A stretch of DNA of 64,000 bases from Streptomyces sp. QL37. GTDB lineage: Bacteria > Actinomycetota > Actinomycetes > Streptomycetales > Streptomycetaceae. The position numbers and the translations under genes are program-made. Positions within the stretch are counted from its first letter, which is position 1; each line of letters opens with the position of its first letter. The notes below the pieces were generated by a model that was given only the letters and a program-made list of their open reading frames with translations, was not told the origin of the DNA and searched no databases. Below are positions 1 through 8,527 of the stretch, piece after piece. Where the stretch lies: contig NZ_PTJS01000001.1 in NCBI RefSeq assembly GCF_002941025.1, positions 4,903,472 to 4,967,471 on the forward strand. Direction: 5' to 3'.

Positions 1-292
1 CCAGCAGGTCCGAGGCGATCCGGGACCGTGCGACGGCCGTGCCGACCGTGATGCCGAGGACGGCGGCCAGCGCGAAACCGGTGACGATCCGGGTCAGGCT
101 GTCGGTGAGGTCCTGCCAGTACGCGTCGCTGCCGAGCCGGTCCGCGAAGGCCCGGGCCACATCGGTGACCGTGGGGAACTGCTCGAAGCGCAGCCACACA
201 CTGACGTCGTAGGTGGTCAGTAGCTGCCAGATGCCCAGCGCGGCCACCAGTGACAGGGCCCGCAGCGCGGCCGACCACCCCCGCCCGCTCAT
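1..292 (-). CDS. ABC transporter permease, SsuC/TauC-like (3' end outside window)
   Basis: This is the N-terminal 97 residues of an inner-membrane permease; the rest lies beyond the left edge. It opens with a short cytoplasmic stretch, one membrane segment (ALRALSLVAALGIWQLL), and then a periplasmic stretch with the FPTVTDVARAFADRL motif typical of nitrate/sulfonate/taurine permeases. A second membrane segment (IVTGFALAAVLGITVGTAVA) follows. The ATG overlaps the stop of the upstream substrate-binding gene in an ATGA junction, so the two are translationally coupled. The substrate cannot be told from this part. Confidence 0.85.
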   Translation of the reverse strand, partial: MSGRGWSAALRALSLVAALGIWQLLTTYDVSVWLRFEQFPTVTDVARAFADRLGSDAYWQDLTDSLTRIVTGFALAAVLGITVGTAVARSRIASDLL

Positions 293-1659
293 GAGGCGCG
301 GGCCAGTTCGAGCGCGGTGGCGTACGGGACGATACGTGCGCCGGGGTGTGCGGCGGCGTCCGCGCGGGCCGCGGACCCGGTGACGTACGGCCTCAGCTCC
401 GGGCCGTCCGACACCCAGACGGCCCGGTCCGCGAACCACAGGGTCCCGGTGGCCGCGTCGGGGACGTACGCGGCGCGGACCCTGCCCCTGTGCCCGGCGG
501 TGTGGCGCAGGACCTCGGCGGGAGTGGCGAACGCCGACGTGGTGTCCTCGCCCTTCAGCCAGACCTCCCCGCCCCGTGCGGCGGGCGGGCCGGCGGCCCG
601 TGCCTCGGCGTAGGCGGAGCCGTACACCCGCTTCACGTACCGCTCGTCGACGAAGTCGTCGACGTCGACGTCCCCGACCAGCTTCGCCGAACGCAGCACC
701 GGGACGTCCTTCTTGAGCGCCGCGACCAGGGCGGGCTTCACCGTGGTGTCGAAGGTGGCGATGCCCTGGGCGCCGTTGTAGAGGTGGACGACCTCGGCGG
801 GGAGCCCGGTCGCCTTCGCCACCGACTCGGAGGCCGCCACCGGGTGCTCGTGCAGATACTCCGTCGCCCGGCCCTGCGCCCGGAGGAAGTCCTCCAGCAC
901 GGCGGGCCTCCTCTTCGCGAAGTCCTCGACGACGGTGACCCCGTGGAAGGTCGGAAGATTCAGCTCCGCCCCGTCGTAGAGGGCCTTCGCCCTGCCCTGG
1001 AAGGCCAGCAGCCCGGGCCACGCCACGAACTGCGACAGTGCGTCGGCGCTGCCGGCCTGGAGCGCCGACGCCCCCACGGCGGGCTGCTGGTTGAGCTTGC
1101 GGATGTCCTTCTCGGGGTCGAGCCCGGCCTGCTGGAGCGCCCGGACGAGCGTCCCGTCGGCGGCCGAACCGACGCTCGTGGAGACCTTCTTCCCGCGCAG
1201 GTCCTCCAGGGAGCGGAGCCCGGAATCCGGCCCGGTCACCACGGTGTTGAGGCCGCCGCGCAGGTTGTAGCCGGTCACCGAGACCATCTTGGTCGGACGG
1301 TTCAGCTGCTTCCCGCGCGCCGCGTTGATCAGCAGCGGGAAGTCGCCCATCGAGCCGATGTCGATCTTTCCCGCGGTCATCTGGGCGGTGATCGGGGCGC
1401 CGGTCGCGTAGTCCTGCCACTTCACCTCGTACGTGACGCCGTCCCGCTCGCCGCGGGCGCGCAGCTCGTCCTCGAAGTAGCCGAGCGAGCGCAGCAGGGT
1501 GCCCGCCGTGACGGTGTTGATGGTCCTGGACTGATAGCCGACGGTCACCGTGACCGTGTCGTCGTCACCCGCGCTCGCCTCGCCGCCGCAGCCCGCCGTG
1601 AGCGGGACGAGCAGGGCGGAGGTCAGCAGGGCGCCGGCGCGGATTGCCGTGCGTCGCAT
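289..1659 (-). CDS. ABC transporter substrate-binding lipoprotein, SsuA/NMT1-like, with extra C-terminal domain
   Basis: A 456-residue exported solute-binding protein. The N-terminus has a basic start, a hydrophobic core and a lipobox (LTAGC, Cys24), so it should be a membrane-anchored lipoprotein. Residues about 35-340 have the type-2 periplasmic-binding fold pattern of sulfonate/nitrate/thiamine-precursor binders (GYQSRTINTVTAG near the start, LRGKKVSTSVGSAADGTLV in the middle). It is about 100 residues longer than usual. The tail (about 365-456) contains LWFADRAVWVSD and ARIVPYATALELA and faintly resembles NosL-type domains; that resemblance is tentative. It follows a ferredoxin gene by 15 bp and overlaps the permease gene. 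The ligand is unknown. Confidence 0.85.
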   Translation of the reverse strand: MRRTAIRAGALLTSALLVPLTAGCGGEASAGDDDTVTVTVGYQSRTINTVTAGTLLRSLGYFEDELRARGERDGVTYEVKWQDYATGAPITAQMTAGKIDIGSMGDFPLLINAARGKQLNRPTKMVSVTGYNLRGGLNTVVTGPDSGLRSLEDLRGKKVSTSVGSAADGTLVRALQQAGLDPEKDIRKLNQQPAVGASALQAGSADALSQFVAWPGLLAFQGRAKALYDGAELNLPTFHGVTVVEDFAKRRPAVLEDFLRAQGRATEYLHEHPVAASESVAKATGLPAEVVHLYNGAQGIATFDTTVKPALVAALKKDVPVLRSAKLVGDVDVDDFVDERYVKRVYGSAYAEARAAGPPAARGGEVWLKGEDTTSAFATPAEVLRHTAGHRGRVRAAYVPDAATGTLWFADRAVWVSDGPELRPYVTGSAARADAAAHPGARIVPYATALELARAS

Positions 1660-1674
1660 GGGAGGAGGGGCCTT

Positions 1675-1902
1675 TCACCGGAGGAGGTAGGGCATGTTGA
1701 CCGTGACCGCGTCGGTGGGACACCGGGCCGCGCACGGGCCGCAGTACCAGCACTCGTCGACGTGCATGTACGCCTTGCCGCTGTCCGGGTGGATGGCCAG
1801 GGAGTCGAGCGGACACATGTCGACGCAGAGGGTGCAGCCGTCGATGCACTTGGACTCGTCGATGGTCACGGGCACGTCGGCCCGCTGGGGCGCCAGAGGC
1901 AT
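1675..1902 (-). CDS. Two-cluster [4Fe-4S] ferredoxin-like protein
   Basis: A 75-residue electron-transfer protein with two cysteine clusters. The first is Cys19-x3-Cys23-x2-Cys26-x3-Cys30-Pro and the second is Cys51-x2-Cys54-x2-Cys57-x3-Cys61-Pro. The extra residue in the first spacing is unusual against the standard CxxCxxCxxxCP. Similar small ferredoxins accompany flavoprotein oxidoreductases in actinobacterial sulfonate/nitrate-type ABC operons, so a flavoprotein partner may lie beyond the left edge; that is an inference. A good ribosome site (TTTCCTGGAG) precedes the ATG, and the gene lies between the GntR and binding-protein genes in one operon. Confidence 0.88.
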   Translation of the reverse strand: MPLAPQRADVPVTIDESKCIDGCTLCVDMCPLDSLAIHPDSGKAYMHVDECWYCGPCAARCPTDAVTVNMPYLLR

Positions 1903-1935
1903 GGCGGTCTCCAGGAAAGAGGGGGAGGAAGGGGT

Positions 1936-2706
1936 TCAGTCGGCCCTGTGCAGCAGGCCGCTCATGCTGATGCGGTCACCGCGGAACCGGATGAACTCCA
2001 GGTCCACGGGCCGCCCGTCACAGAGATGGGTGAGGCGTTCCAGCATCAGGACGGCGGCGCCGTGCGGGGTCTCCAGGACGGCGGCGGAGTGCGCGTCGGC
2101 GTTGACGGCCTCCATGGTGATCTCGGCGGTGCCGAGCGGCCGGCCGGTCAGGGACTCCAGCAGCCGGAAGACGTCGGTGTTCTCCAGGTCGCACCCCAGC
2201 AGCCCGGCCCCGATGTCCATCGGGATGTACGTGAGGTCGAGCGACAGCGGCAGCCCGTTCAGCAGCCGGCGCCGCTCGATGTAGAGCACATCCGTGTGTT
2301 CGGCGATCCCGAGCCGCCGGGCGACCGGCCCGGGGGCGGCCACGGGGCCGACGGTACGGACCTCGTTGGTGACCCTGCCGTGTTCGCGGAGGGTCTCGGC
2401 CAGGCCCTGGAGCCGGTCCAGGCGGTGCGGGTACCTCTCGCCGGCGACGACGGTGCCGACGCCCGGCTGCCGTTCCACCAGGCCTTCGGCGCGGAGCAGG
2501 GCCAGGGCCTGGCGGACGGTGTTGCGGGAGACGCGGTAGTCCCTGCCGATGGCGTCCTCGAAGGGCAGTACCCCGCCGGGGAAGCCGCCCGTACGCACCT
2601 GATGGCGCAGCAGGTCGGCCAGCAGCCGGGCATGGTCCGCGCGCAGCCGGCGCCGGCGGGCGGCGGCGACGGGCACGGTGTGCTCACGGGTGCGTTCGGC
2701 TGGCAT
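1936..2706 (-). CDS. GntR-family transcriptional regulator (HutC/UTRA type)
   Basis: A 256-residue DNA-binding repressor or activator. The N-terminal winged helix (about 15-85) contains the family signature FEDAIGRDYRVSRNTVRQAL. The C-terminal part (about 100-250) reads as a UTRA ligand-binding domain, with YIERRRLLNGLPLSLDLTYIP and VLMLERLTHL. The start was set at MPAERT (2706). The open frame extends upstream to 2838, but that extension is low-quality arginine-rich sequence with no ribosome site. As first gene of the run ahead of the ferredoxin/ABC genes it probably regulates that operon. Direct GTGTTGC repeats at 2740-2746 and 2751-2757 upstream are possible contacts. Confidence 0.88.
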   Translation of the reverse strand: MPAERTREHTVPVAAARRRRLRADHARLLADLLRHQVRTGGFPGGVLPFEDAIGRDYRVSRNTVRQALALLRAEGLVERQPGVGTVVAGERYPHRLDRLQGLAETLREHGRVTNEVRTVGPVAAPGPVARRLGIAEHTDVLYIERRRLLNGLPLSLDLTYIPMDIGAGLLGCDLENTDVFRLLESLTGRPLGTAEITMEAVNADAHSAAVLETPHGAAVLMLERLTHLCDGRPVDLEFIRFRGDRISMSGLLHRAD

Positions 2707-2859
2707 GCGCTGGACCATACCGACGGGGTCCCCGCGATGGTGTTGCCGCAGTGTTGCGCCACCTGCGGACGCCGGGCGTACCGCCGTGACCAGGCGTTCT
2801 CCGCCCCGCCGGCGAAGATCTGCCACCCGGGGGACCACCCCTCGGACACCAGGGGGACG

Positions 2860-3531
2860 TCAGTCGCCGCCGCCCCCGCCCCCGCCGTCCCCGCCACCGG
2901 ACGCCGCGGCCTTGTCCTGGCGCACATTGCGGTGCACGGCCTGCGCGAACCACTCCTCGCGGGCCAGGGACCGCGCCGCCGCGCGCGTGCGGCGGTCGCC
3001 CCGCTTCACCACGGACGGCAGCTCCACCGCCGCGGCCAGCGCCGCGAGCAGACGTGCCCCGCGGTCGGGGAAGCCCGCCGCACGCGACTCCTCGAAGCGT
3101 TGCCGCACCTCCCGCGCCGGGGAGGCGGGACCCGCCGGGTGCCGGTGGAACGGCAACAGGCCGAGGAAGCGGCGGGACTCCCGGCGCAGGACGCCGCGCT
3201 CCACCAGGGCGTCCAGATACAGCCCTTCGGCACGCCGCCCCGACTGCCGCACCCACCGCCGGGCCGAGACCCCGGAGCCGAACCCGCTCTTGCCCGGCGG
3301 AGGAAGGGTCCGCAGGAAGACCGCGAGCAGCGGATCCGGCGGGTCCAGCGGATTCACGACGGCCACCCGGCCGCGCTCCTCGGCGATCCGACCCTGGAGC
3401 TCCAGCTCCGCCAGGACCGCGCCGGCGACGCCGTACTCCAGGAACCTGCCCCGGCAGTACGGCTTGCCGCGTACGGGATCCAGGGCGAGCAGCAGCAGCT
3501 GCTCGGGGAGCGTCGGCACGGTGCCGGTCAC
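2860..3531 (-). CDS. GOLPH3/VPS74 (GPP34-domain) family protein
   Basis: A 223-residue protein of the GPP34 family, whose eukaryotic members bind phosphatidylinositol-4-phosphate on the Golgi; the bacterial role is not established. Recognisable family features are LPEQLLLLALDPVRGKP at the N-terminus, the EYGVAGAVLAELELQGRI helix, LDALVERGVLRRESRR, and an ARLLAALAAAVELP segment near the end. The C-terminus is a Gly/Asp run (last ~15 residues). It starts with GTG overlapping the fumarylacetoacetase stop by 4 bp (GTGA), so translation is probably coupled to that gene. No membrane segment is evident. Confidence 0.8.
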   Translation of the reverse strand: MTGTVPTLPEQLLLLALDPVRGKPYCRGRFLEYGVAGAVLAELELQGRIAEERGRVAVVNPLDPPDPLLAVFLRTLPPPGKSGFGSGVSARRWVRQSGRRAEGLYLDALVERGVLRRESRRFLGLLPFHRHPAGPASPAREVRQRFEESRAAGFPDRGARLLAALAAAVELPSVVKRGDRRTRAAARSLAREEWFAQAVHRNVRQDKAAASGGGDGGGGGGGD

Positions 3532-4757
3532 GGTGCGGCCGTGATCCGTCCGGTGACCTCGCCGAGCCCGACCCGCGTGCCGTGCGGTCCTGGAGCCCAG
3601 GCGGTCAGGGTGACCGTGTCGCCGTCCTCCAGGAACGTCCGCTTGCCGTCGGACAGGTCCAGCGGATCGCGGCCGTTCCAGGTGAGTTCGAGCAGGGAGC
3701 CGCGCTGCTCCGGCTCCGCACCGCTGACGGTGCCGGAGCCGTAGAGGTCGCCCGTGCGCAGCGACGCGCCGTTCACCGTCATCTGCGCCAGCTGCTGGGC
3801 CGCCGTCCAGTACATGGAGGCGAACGGGGGCTCGGAGACGGTCTGTCCGTTGATCTCCACCGAGATCCGGATGTCGAAGCCGCCCGGCTCCTCGTCGTCC
3901 GCGTCCTCCAGATAGGGGAGAAGCTCGGCATCCCGGGCAGGCGGCGCCGTGCGGGCCGCGTCGAGGGCCTCCAGCGGAGTCACCCAGGCCGAGACGGACG
4001 TGGCGAAGGACTTGCCGAGGAACGGGCCGAGCGGCACGTACTCCCAGGCCTGGATGTCCCGCGCCGACCAGTCGTTGAGCAGGGAGAGCCCGAAGACGTG
4101 GTCGCGGAAGTCGCCGAGCGCCACGGGGGAGCCCTGCTCCGAGGGGACACCGACGACGAAACCGACCTCGGCCTCGATGTCCAGCTTCACCGAGGGGCCG
4201 AAGACGGGGGCGGGGTCGGCCGGCGCCTTGCGCTGTCCGGAGGGGCGGACCACGTCCGTGCCGGAGACGACGACCGTGCCGGCCCGCCCGTGGTAACCGA
4301 TCGGCAGGTGCTTCCAGTTGGGGGTGAGGGCCGCGCCGTCGGGACGGAAGATCCGCCCCACGTTGGTGGCGTGGTGCTCGCTGGCGTAGAAGTCGACGTA
4401 GTCCGCGACCTCGTACGGCAGGTGCAGGGTCACCGAGTCGAGCGGGTACAGCAGTGGTTCCAGGTCCGGGCGGTGGGACGGGACCGTCACCCACGCCGTC
4501 AGTGCCCGCCGTACGTCCCGCCACGCGGTGCGCCCCGCCGCCAGCAGCGGCATCAGGCTCGGCTGCGCCAGCAGCCGGGCGTACGGGGAACCCAGCGCGT
4601 GGGCCGCCGCCCCGGCGTCCAGCACGTGATTCCCCACACGGACCCCGACCCTTCGGTCCTCGGGGTGTCCAGGGGTGGAGAACACGCCGTACGGAAGGTT
4701 GTGCGGACCGAAGGGATCGCCCTCGGCCAGGTCGAGCGGGCTGCTCTGCTCGGGCAT
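3528..4757 (-). CDS. fahA: Fumarylacetoacetase
   Basis: A 409-residue hydrolase for the last step of tyrosine/homogentisate degradation (fumarylacetoacetate to fumarate and acetoacetate). It has the full two-domain layout: an N-terminal SH3-like domain starting FGPHNLPYGVFST, then the catalytic fold. Visible motifs include DYVDFYASEHHATNVG, the metal-site region LDIEAEVGFVVG, and NDWSARDIQAWEYVPLGPF. The start is MPEQSS at 4757, preceded by GGGGCAG; the frame runs further upstream without merit. It overlaps the downstream GPP34 gene by 4 bp. No other tyrosine-pathway gene is visible nearby. Confidence 0.95.
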   Translation of the reverse strand: MPEQSSPLDLAEGDPFGPHNLPYGVFSTPGHPEDRRVGVRVGNHVLDAGAAAHALGSPYARLLAQPSLMPLLAAGRTAWRDVRRALTAWVTVPSHRPDLEPLLYPLDSVTLHLPYEVADYVDFYASEHHATNVGRIFRPDGAALTPNWKHLPIGYHGRAGTVVVSGTDVVRPSGQRKAPADPAPVFGPSVKLDIEAEVGFVVGVPSEQGSPVALGDFRDHVFGLSLLNDWSARDIQAWEYVPLGPFLGKSFATSVSAWVTPLEALDAARTAPPARDAELLPYLEDADDEEPGGFDIRISVEINGQTVSEPPFASMYWTAAQQLAQMTVNGASLRTGDLYGSGTVSGAEPEQRGSLLELTWNGRDPLDLSDGKRTFLEDGDTVTLTAWAPGPHGTRVGLGEVTGRITAAP

Positions 4758-4867
4758 CTGTCGCTGCCCCTTTCCAGTCGCTTGAGGAACACGGTACGTG
4801 GCCGCCGCCGGCCGACGGCAGCGCCTCAAGTAGGCGTAATGCCCGGAAAGTTACGCGATAACCCTGG

Positions 4868-6862
4868 TCAGCCCGCCGTGCGGGGGATCCGTTTCTCCCA
4901 GGTCCGGTGGAAGACGATCTCCTCTCCGTCCCTGCACACGACCTCGTTGGACGTGATGAAGTCGTCCGCGTCCGCGCTCGTCTCCGAACGTGTCTCGATC
5001 CGCACGTCCCAGGCCATCTCCGGCCGGTGCAGCCGGATCGTCCAGTCCGAACGGGCCTTCGCGGACAGCGGGTCGTCCTCCTGGATCGTGTACGTCTCCA
5101 GGGCGTCCTCGGTGAACTCCAGCCCGTCGGGGTAGACACGCGTGCCGCCGTAGCGCGGGTCGACCTCCAGGCGCCACTCGCCCTTGGCGACGTCCCGGAC
5201 CACCAGACGCTCCGGGCGCTGCTCGTCGAGTGTGACCGGGTACACGACGCCGAGCGGCTCCGACTGCTCCGGTTCGCCGAAGGTGATCGCGGGGTCCTCG
5301 GTGTGCCGGCGCACCGGGAGCTCGACGAGGCTGCCCTCCGCCTCCAGCGTGAAGCCCGCCGAACCGGCCTGGGGCCAGATCCACGGCCAGTACGAGGAGG
5401 AGAGGGCGACCCTGATCCGGTGGCCGGGCGGGAAGGTGTGCCCGATGCCGTTCAGCTCGAAGGTCACGTACTCGGTCTCGCCGACGGGCCAGTCCTCCGC
5501 GCGGTCGCGCCCGTGCCGGGTGGCCAGGTTGAGGGCCCCGCGGGTCACCAGGGTGGAGGCCCCGTCCGGGGCCACGTCGCAGAGCCGGGCGATCACCTGG
5601 CCGCGCGGTACGTCCATCCGGACCAGGAGGGTCACCCGGGGACGGCCGAGGATCTCGATCGGGGCGTCCTCGACCGGGAACTCGAAGCACACCGACTTGG
5701 CGTCCTCGTCCCGCTGGTCGGGCGGCAGGTCGGCGTCGTTGCCGAACGGGAAGAAGCGCCCGGCGTCCAGCCCGGTCTGCTGCGGCGAGCGGACGGTCTG
5801 CGGTCCGCCCTCCAGGGCGTACGTCACCGGGGCGACGTTCTCGGACGGCCAGGCCGCGTCGCCGACCCAGCGGCCGGGCAGCGTCTCGTAGACCGTGGCG
5901 GGGCGGTGCGAGCCGCTGATCCAGGACCGCAGCAGGGGCTCGTTCATCACCCCGGTGTCCTCGTCCTTGAGGTGCTGGTCCCACCAGCGCAGCGTCTCCT
6001 GGAGGAAGCCGATCGCGGGCCCCGGGGGGAGACCCCGGTCCGGGTACTGGTGCGACCAGGGGCCGATCAGCCCGCGTACCTGCCCCGGGTCCAGGTGCTC
6101 GACGAGCCTCAGGACCGTGTCGCGGTACGGGTCGTGCCAGCCGCCCACCGCCAGGACCTTCGCCTTGATCGCGCCGTAGTCCTCGCAGACGCTGCCGTGC
6201 TTCCAGTAGTCGTCGCGGGTCTGGTGCGCCAGCCACGTGTGGATGAACGGCTCCACCTTCTCGAGCCGCCGCAGCCACATCTCCCGCCAGTCGTCGCCCA
6301 CGTCCGCCGGGTCCGGGGGCCGGGAGACGAAGGCCAGCATGGTGGAGGCCCAGGCGTGCATGTCCACACCGAGGACGGATCCGCCCATGTAGTGGACGTC
6401 GTTGTCGTAGCGGTCGTCGGCCGAGCACACGGTGACGACCGCCTTCAGGGGCTCCGGCGCGAGCGCGGCGATCTGGAGCGAGTTGAAGCCGCCCCAGGAG
6501 ATGCCGAACATGCCGACCTTCCCGGAGCACCACTCCTGCTGGGCCAGCCAGTGCACGACGGCGACCCCGTCCGCGAGCTCCGTCGCGTCGTACTCGTCGC
6601 CCGGCATGCCCTCGCTGTTGCCGTGCCCGCGGACATCGACGCGTACGGAGGCGTAGCCGTGGCCCGCGTACCAGGGGTGGCGCTGCCAGTCGCGCGGCGC
6701 CGTCCAGTCGCTGAGCCGGTAGGGCAGGTACTCCAGCAGCGCGGGCACCGGTTCGTCGGTGACCGGCCGCCAGATCCTGGCGTACAGCTGGGTGCCGTCC
6801 GCCAGGGGGATGTAGAGGTCCTCGTGGGTGGTCTCGTACGGGAAATCGGTGCGGATGTGCAT
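4868..6862 (-). CDS. CocE/NonD family serine hydrolase (X-Pro dipeptidyl-peptidase type)
   Basis: A 664-residue alpha/beta-hydrolase. The nucleophile elbow is GISWGG (Ser122), preceded by RVDVRGHGNSEG as in cocaine esterase and S15-type peptidases. The C-terminal third (from about 420) is the beta-rich X-Pro dipeptidyl-peptidase C-terminal domain, with FELNGIGHTFPPGHRIRVALSSS. There is no signal peptide, so it should be cytosolic. Likely activity is amide or ester hydrolysis, perhaps of proline-containing peptides. Its stop-to-start neighbour upstream is a POT peptide transporter 9 bp away, which fits uptake followed by hydrolysis of small peptides. Confidence 0.9.
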   Translation of the reverse strand: MHIRTDFPYETTHEDLYIPLADGTQLYARIWRPVTDEPVPALLEYLPYRLSDWTAPRDWQRHPWYAGHGYASVRVDVRGHGNSEGMPGDEYDATELADGVAVVHWLAQQEWCSGKVGMFGISWGGFNSLQIAALAPEPLKAVVTVCSADDRYDNDVHYMGGSVLGVDMHAWASTMLAFVSRPPDPADVGDDWREMWLRRLEKVEPFIHTWLAHQTRDDYWKHGSVCEDYGAIKAKVLAVGGWHDPYRDTVLRLVEHLDPGQVRGLIGPWSHQYPDRGLPPGPAIGFLQETLRWWDQHLKDEDTGVMNEPLLRSWISGSHRPATVYETLPGRWVGDAAWPSENVAPVTYALEGGPQTVRSPQQTGLDAGRFFPFGNDADLPPDQRDEDAKSVCFEFPVEDAPIEILGRPRVTLLVRMDVPRGQVIARLCDVAPDGASTLVTRGALNLATRHGRDRAEDWPVGETEYVTFELNGIGHTFPPGHRIRVALSSSYWPWIWPQAGSAGFTLEAEGSLVELPVRRHTEDPAITFGEPEQSEPLGVVYPVTLDEQRPERLVVRDVAKGEWRLEVDPRYGGTRVYPDGLEFTEDALETYTIQEDDPLSAKARSDWTIRLHRPEMAWDVRIETRSETSADADDFITSNEVVCRDGEEIVFHRTWEKRIPRTAG

Positions 6863-6871
6863 GGCGGTACC

Positions 6872-8371
6872 TCAGTGGACGGGGTGCATGGTGCGCTTGA
6901 GCCAGGGAGCGGCGGCGATGACGGCCACACCGGCCGCCACCGCGATAGCGCCATTGACACCGAAGTAGGCGGGGTTGGAGACCTCGCCGTAGAGCTTCAC
7001 GATCTGTGCCTGGATGCCGTTGGCGAGGGCCAGTGACAGGAACCACAGCGCCATCGTCTGGCTGGCGAACGCCTTGGGGGCGAGCTTGGTGGTGGCGGAC
7101 ATGCCGGAGGTCTCCAGCAGGATGTCGCCGAGGCCGAGCAGCAGGTAGGAGCCGACGATCCACCAGGCGGCCATCTTGTACGTGTCGTCGGCGTGGCCCG
7201 AGGTGGGGATGACCATCAGCAGGAAGGACAGCCCGCCGAGGATCACCCCGATCGCGATCTTGTTCGAGGCATGCGGCTGGCGCGGTCCCATCCGGGCCCA
7301 GACGGCTGCCACGACGGGCGCCAGCGCGACCTCGAAGGCGCCCAGCGCGGAGGCGTACCAGCTCGCCGGGAAGTGGAAGCCGAAGATCTCCGTACGCGCG
7401 TTCGTCGAGGCCAGCAGCATCATCGTCGAGTACGCCTGGAAGAGGATGAAGTTGAAGACGACGGAGGCCAGGAACAGCACGACGTACGGCCGGAGCCTGC
7501 CGCGCTCCTCCGGGGTGACCCGGGGGCTCCTGAACATCACGACGAAGTACACGACGGGTGCGATCACCGAGACGAGGGTGAGGACGTCGACGAAACGGTC
7601 CATCGTGAGCCAGCCGGCCAGCACCAGGGCGGTCGCCACCAGGGCGGCCGCCACGACGCCGGCCGCGATCGTCAGCACGGCCCTGCGCATCGGGCCGGGA
7701 GCGAGGGCGTACTCGGCCGCGTGCTTTCGCCCGGCCAGGTGACGCCGGCCCGCGACGTACTGGATCAGGCCGAGCGTCATCCCGATCGCGGCGGCCGAGA
7801 ACCCCCAGTGCCAGCCCGCGTGCTCGCCGAGCCATCCGGTGACCAGGGGGCCGGCGAAGGCGCCGATGTTGATGCCCATGTAGTAGAGCGCGAAGCCCGC
7901 GTCGCGGCGCTGGTCCTCCGTGCGGTAGAGCTTGCCGACCATCGAGGCGACATTGGGCTTGAGCAGGCCCGTCCCGGCGCTGATCAGGCCGAGACCCACC
8001 CAGGTCATCGTGGCGGTCGGCACCGCCATGGCGTAGTGGCCGCAGGCGATGAGAATGCCGCCGTACAGCACGGCGCGGTACGAACCGAGGATCCGGTCGG
8101 CCAGCCAGCCGCCCGCGACGGACACCAGGTAGACGAGGGTGCCGTAGGCGGCGGACACGGAGGCGGCGGTGCCCGGGTCCATGCCCATGCCGCCGTCGGA
8201 GACCGTGTCGGCGAAGAAGAGGACCAGGATGGCCTGCATCCCGAGGAAGGAGAAACGCTCCCAGACCTCCAGCCCGGACAGGGTCATCAGACCCCGTGGC
8301 TGGCCGAAGAAGGCGTGATCGTCTCCGGGCGGTGGCTGGGCCGGTTCGGTACCGGTCGGGGCGTGGGACAA
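6872..8371 (-). CDS. Proton-dependent oligopeptide transporter (POT/PTR2 family)
   Basis: A 499-residue polytopic membrane protein importing di- or tripeptides (or related compounds) with protons. It shows the POT hallmark LEVWERFSFLGMQA in the first membrane segment, the conserved AGTGLLKPNV loop and the PTR2 signature FALYYMGINIGAFAGPL. Around a dozen hydrophobic helices follow. The start was set at TTG 8371 because AGGAG lies 8 nt upstream and no in-frame ATG or GTG precedes the conserved region. It is probably co-transcribed with the CocE-type hydrolase 9 bp downstream and is divergent from the polyprenyl synthase. Confidence 0.92.
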   Translation of the reverse strand: MSHAPTGTEPAQPPPGDDHAFFGQPRGLMTLSGLEVWERFSFLGMQAILVLFFADTVSDGGMGMDPGTAASVSAAYGTLVYLVSVAGGWLADRILGSYRAVLYGGILIACGHYAMAVPTATMTWVGLGLISAGTGLLKPNVASMVGKLYRTEDQRRDAGFALYYMGINIGAFAGPLVTGWLGEHAGWHWGFSAAAIGMTLGLIQYVAGRRHLAGRKHAAEYALAPGPMRRAVLTIAAGVVAAALVATALVLAGWLTMDRFVDVLTLVSVIAPVVYFVVMFRSPRVTPEERGRLRPYVVLFLASVVFNFILFQAYSTMMLLASTNARTEIFGFHFPASWYASALGAFEVALAPVVAAVWARMGPRQPHASNKIAIGVILGGLSFLLMVIPTSGHADDTYKMAAWWIVGSYLLLGLGDILLETSGMSATTKLAPKAFASQTMALWFLSLALANGIQAQIVKLYGEVSNPAYFGVNGAIAVAAGVAVIAAAPWLKRTMHPVH

Positions 8372-8527
8372 AGCGACAACTCCTGATCGTATGAGCTGAT
8401 GTCGAACATACCGGCGGTGGCGGGAAGGCGCCCACGGTGATCCAAAGGGGACCGGATACGCTGACTTGAGTGAGGACAGCGACACATCGACATTCCGTGT
8501 GATCGTCAGCAGACAGGAGATCCCCTC

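Noticed and set aside
2740..2757. GTGTTGC direct repeat as a defined GntR operator
   Set aside because: The 11-bp-spaced repeat is short and not palindromic as HutC-type operators usually are; mentioned only as a possible contact.
346..3744. A 1132-codon plus-strand frame through the GntR/ferredoxin/ABC operon
   Set aside because: It runs opposite four recognisable genes and has the Gly/Arg/Val-rich composition of a shadow frame.
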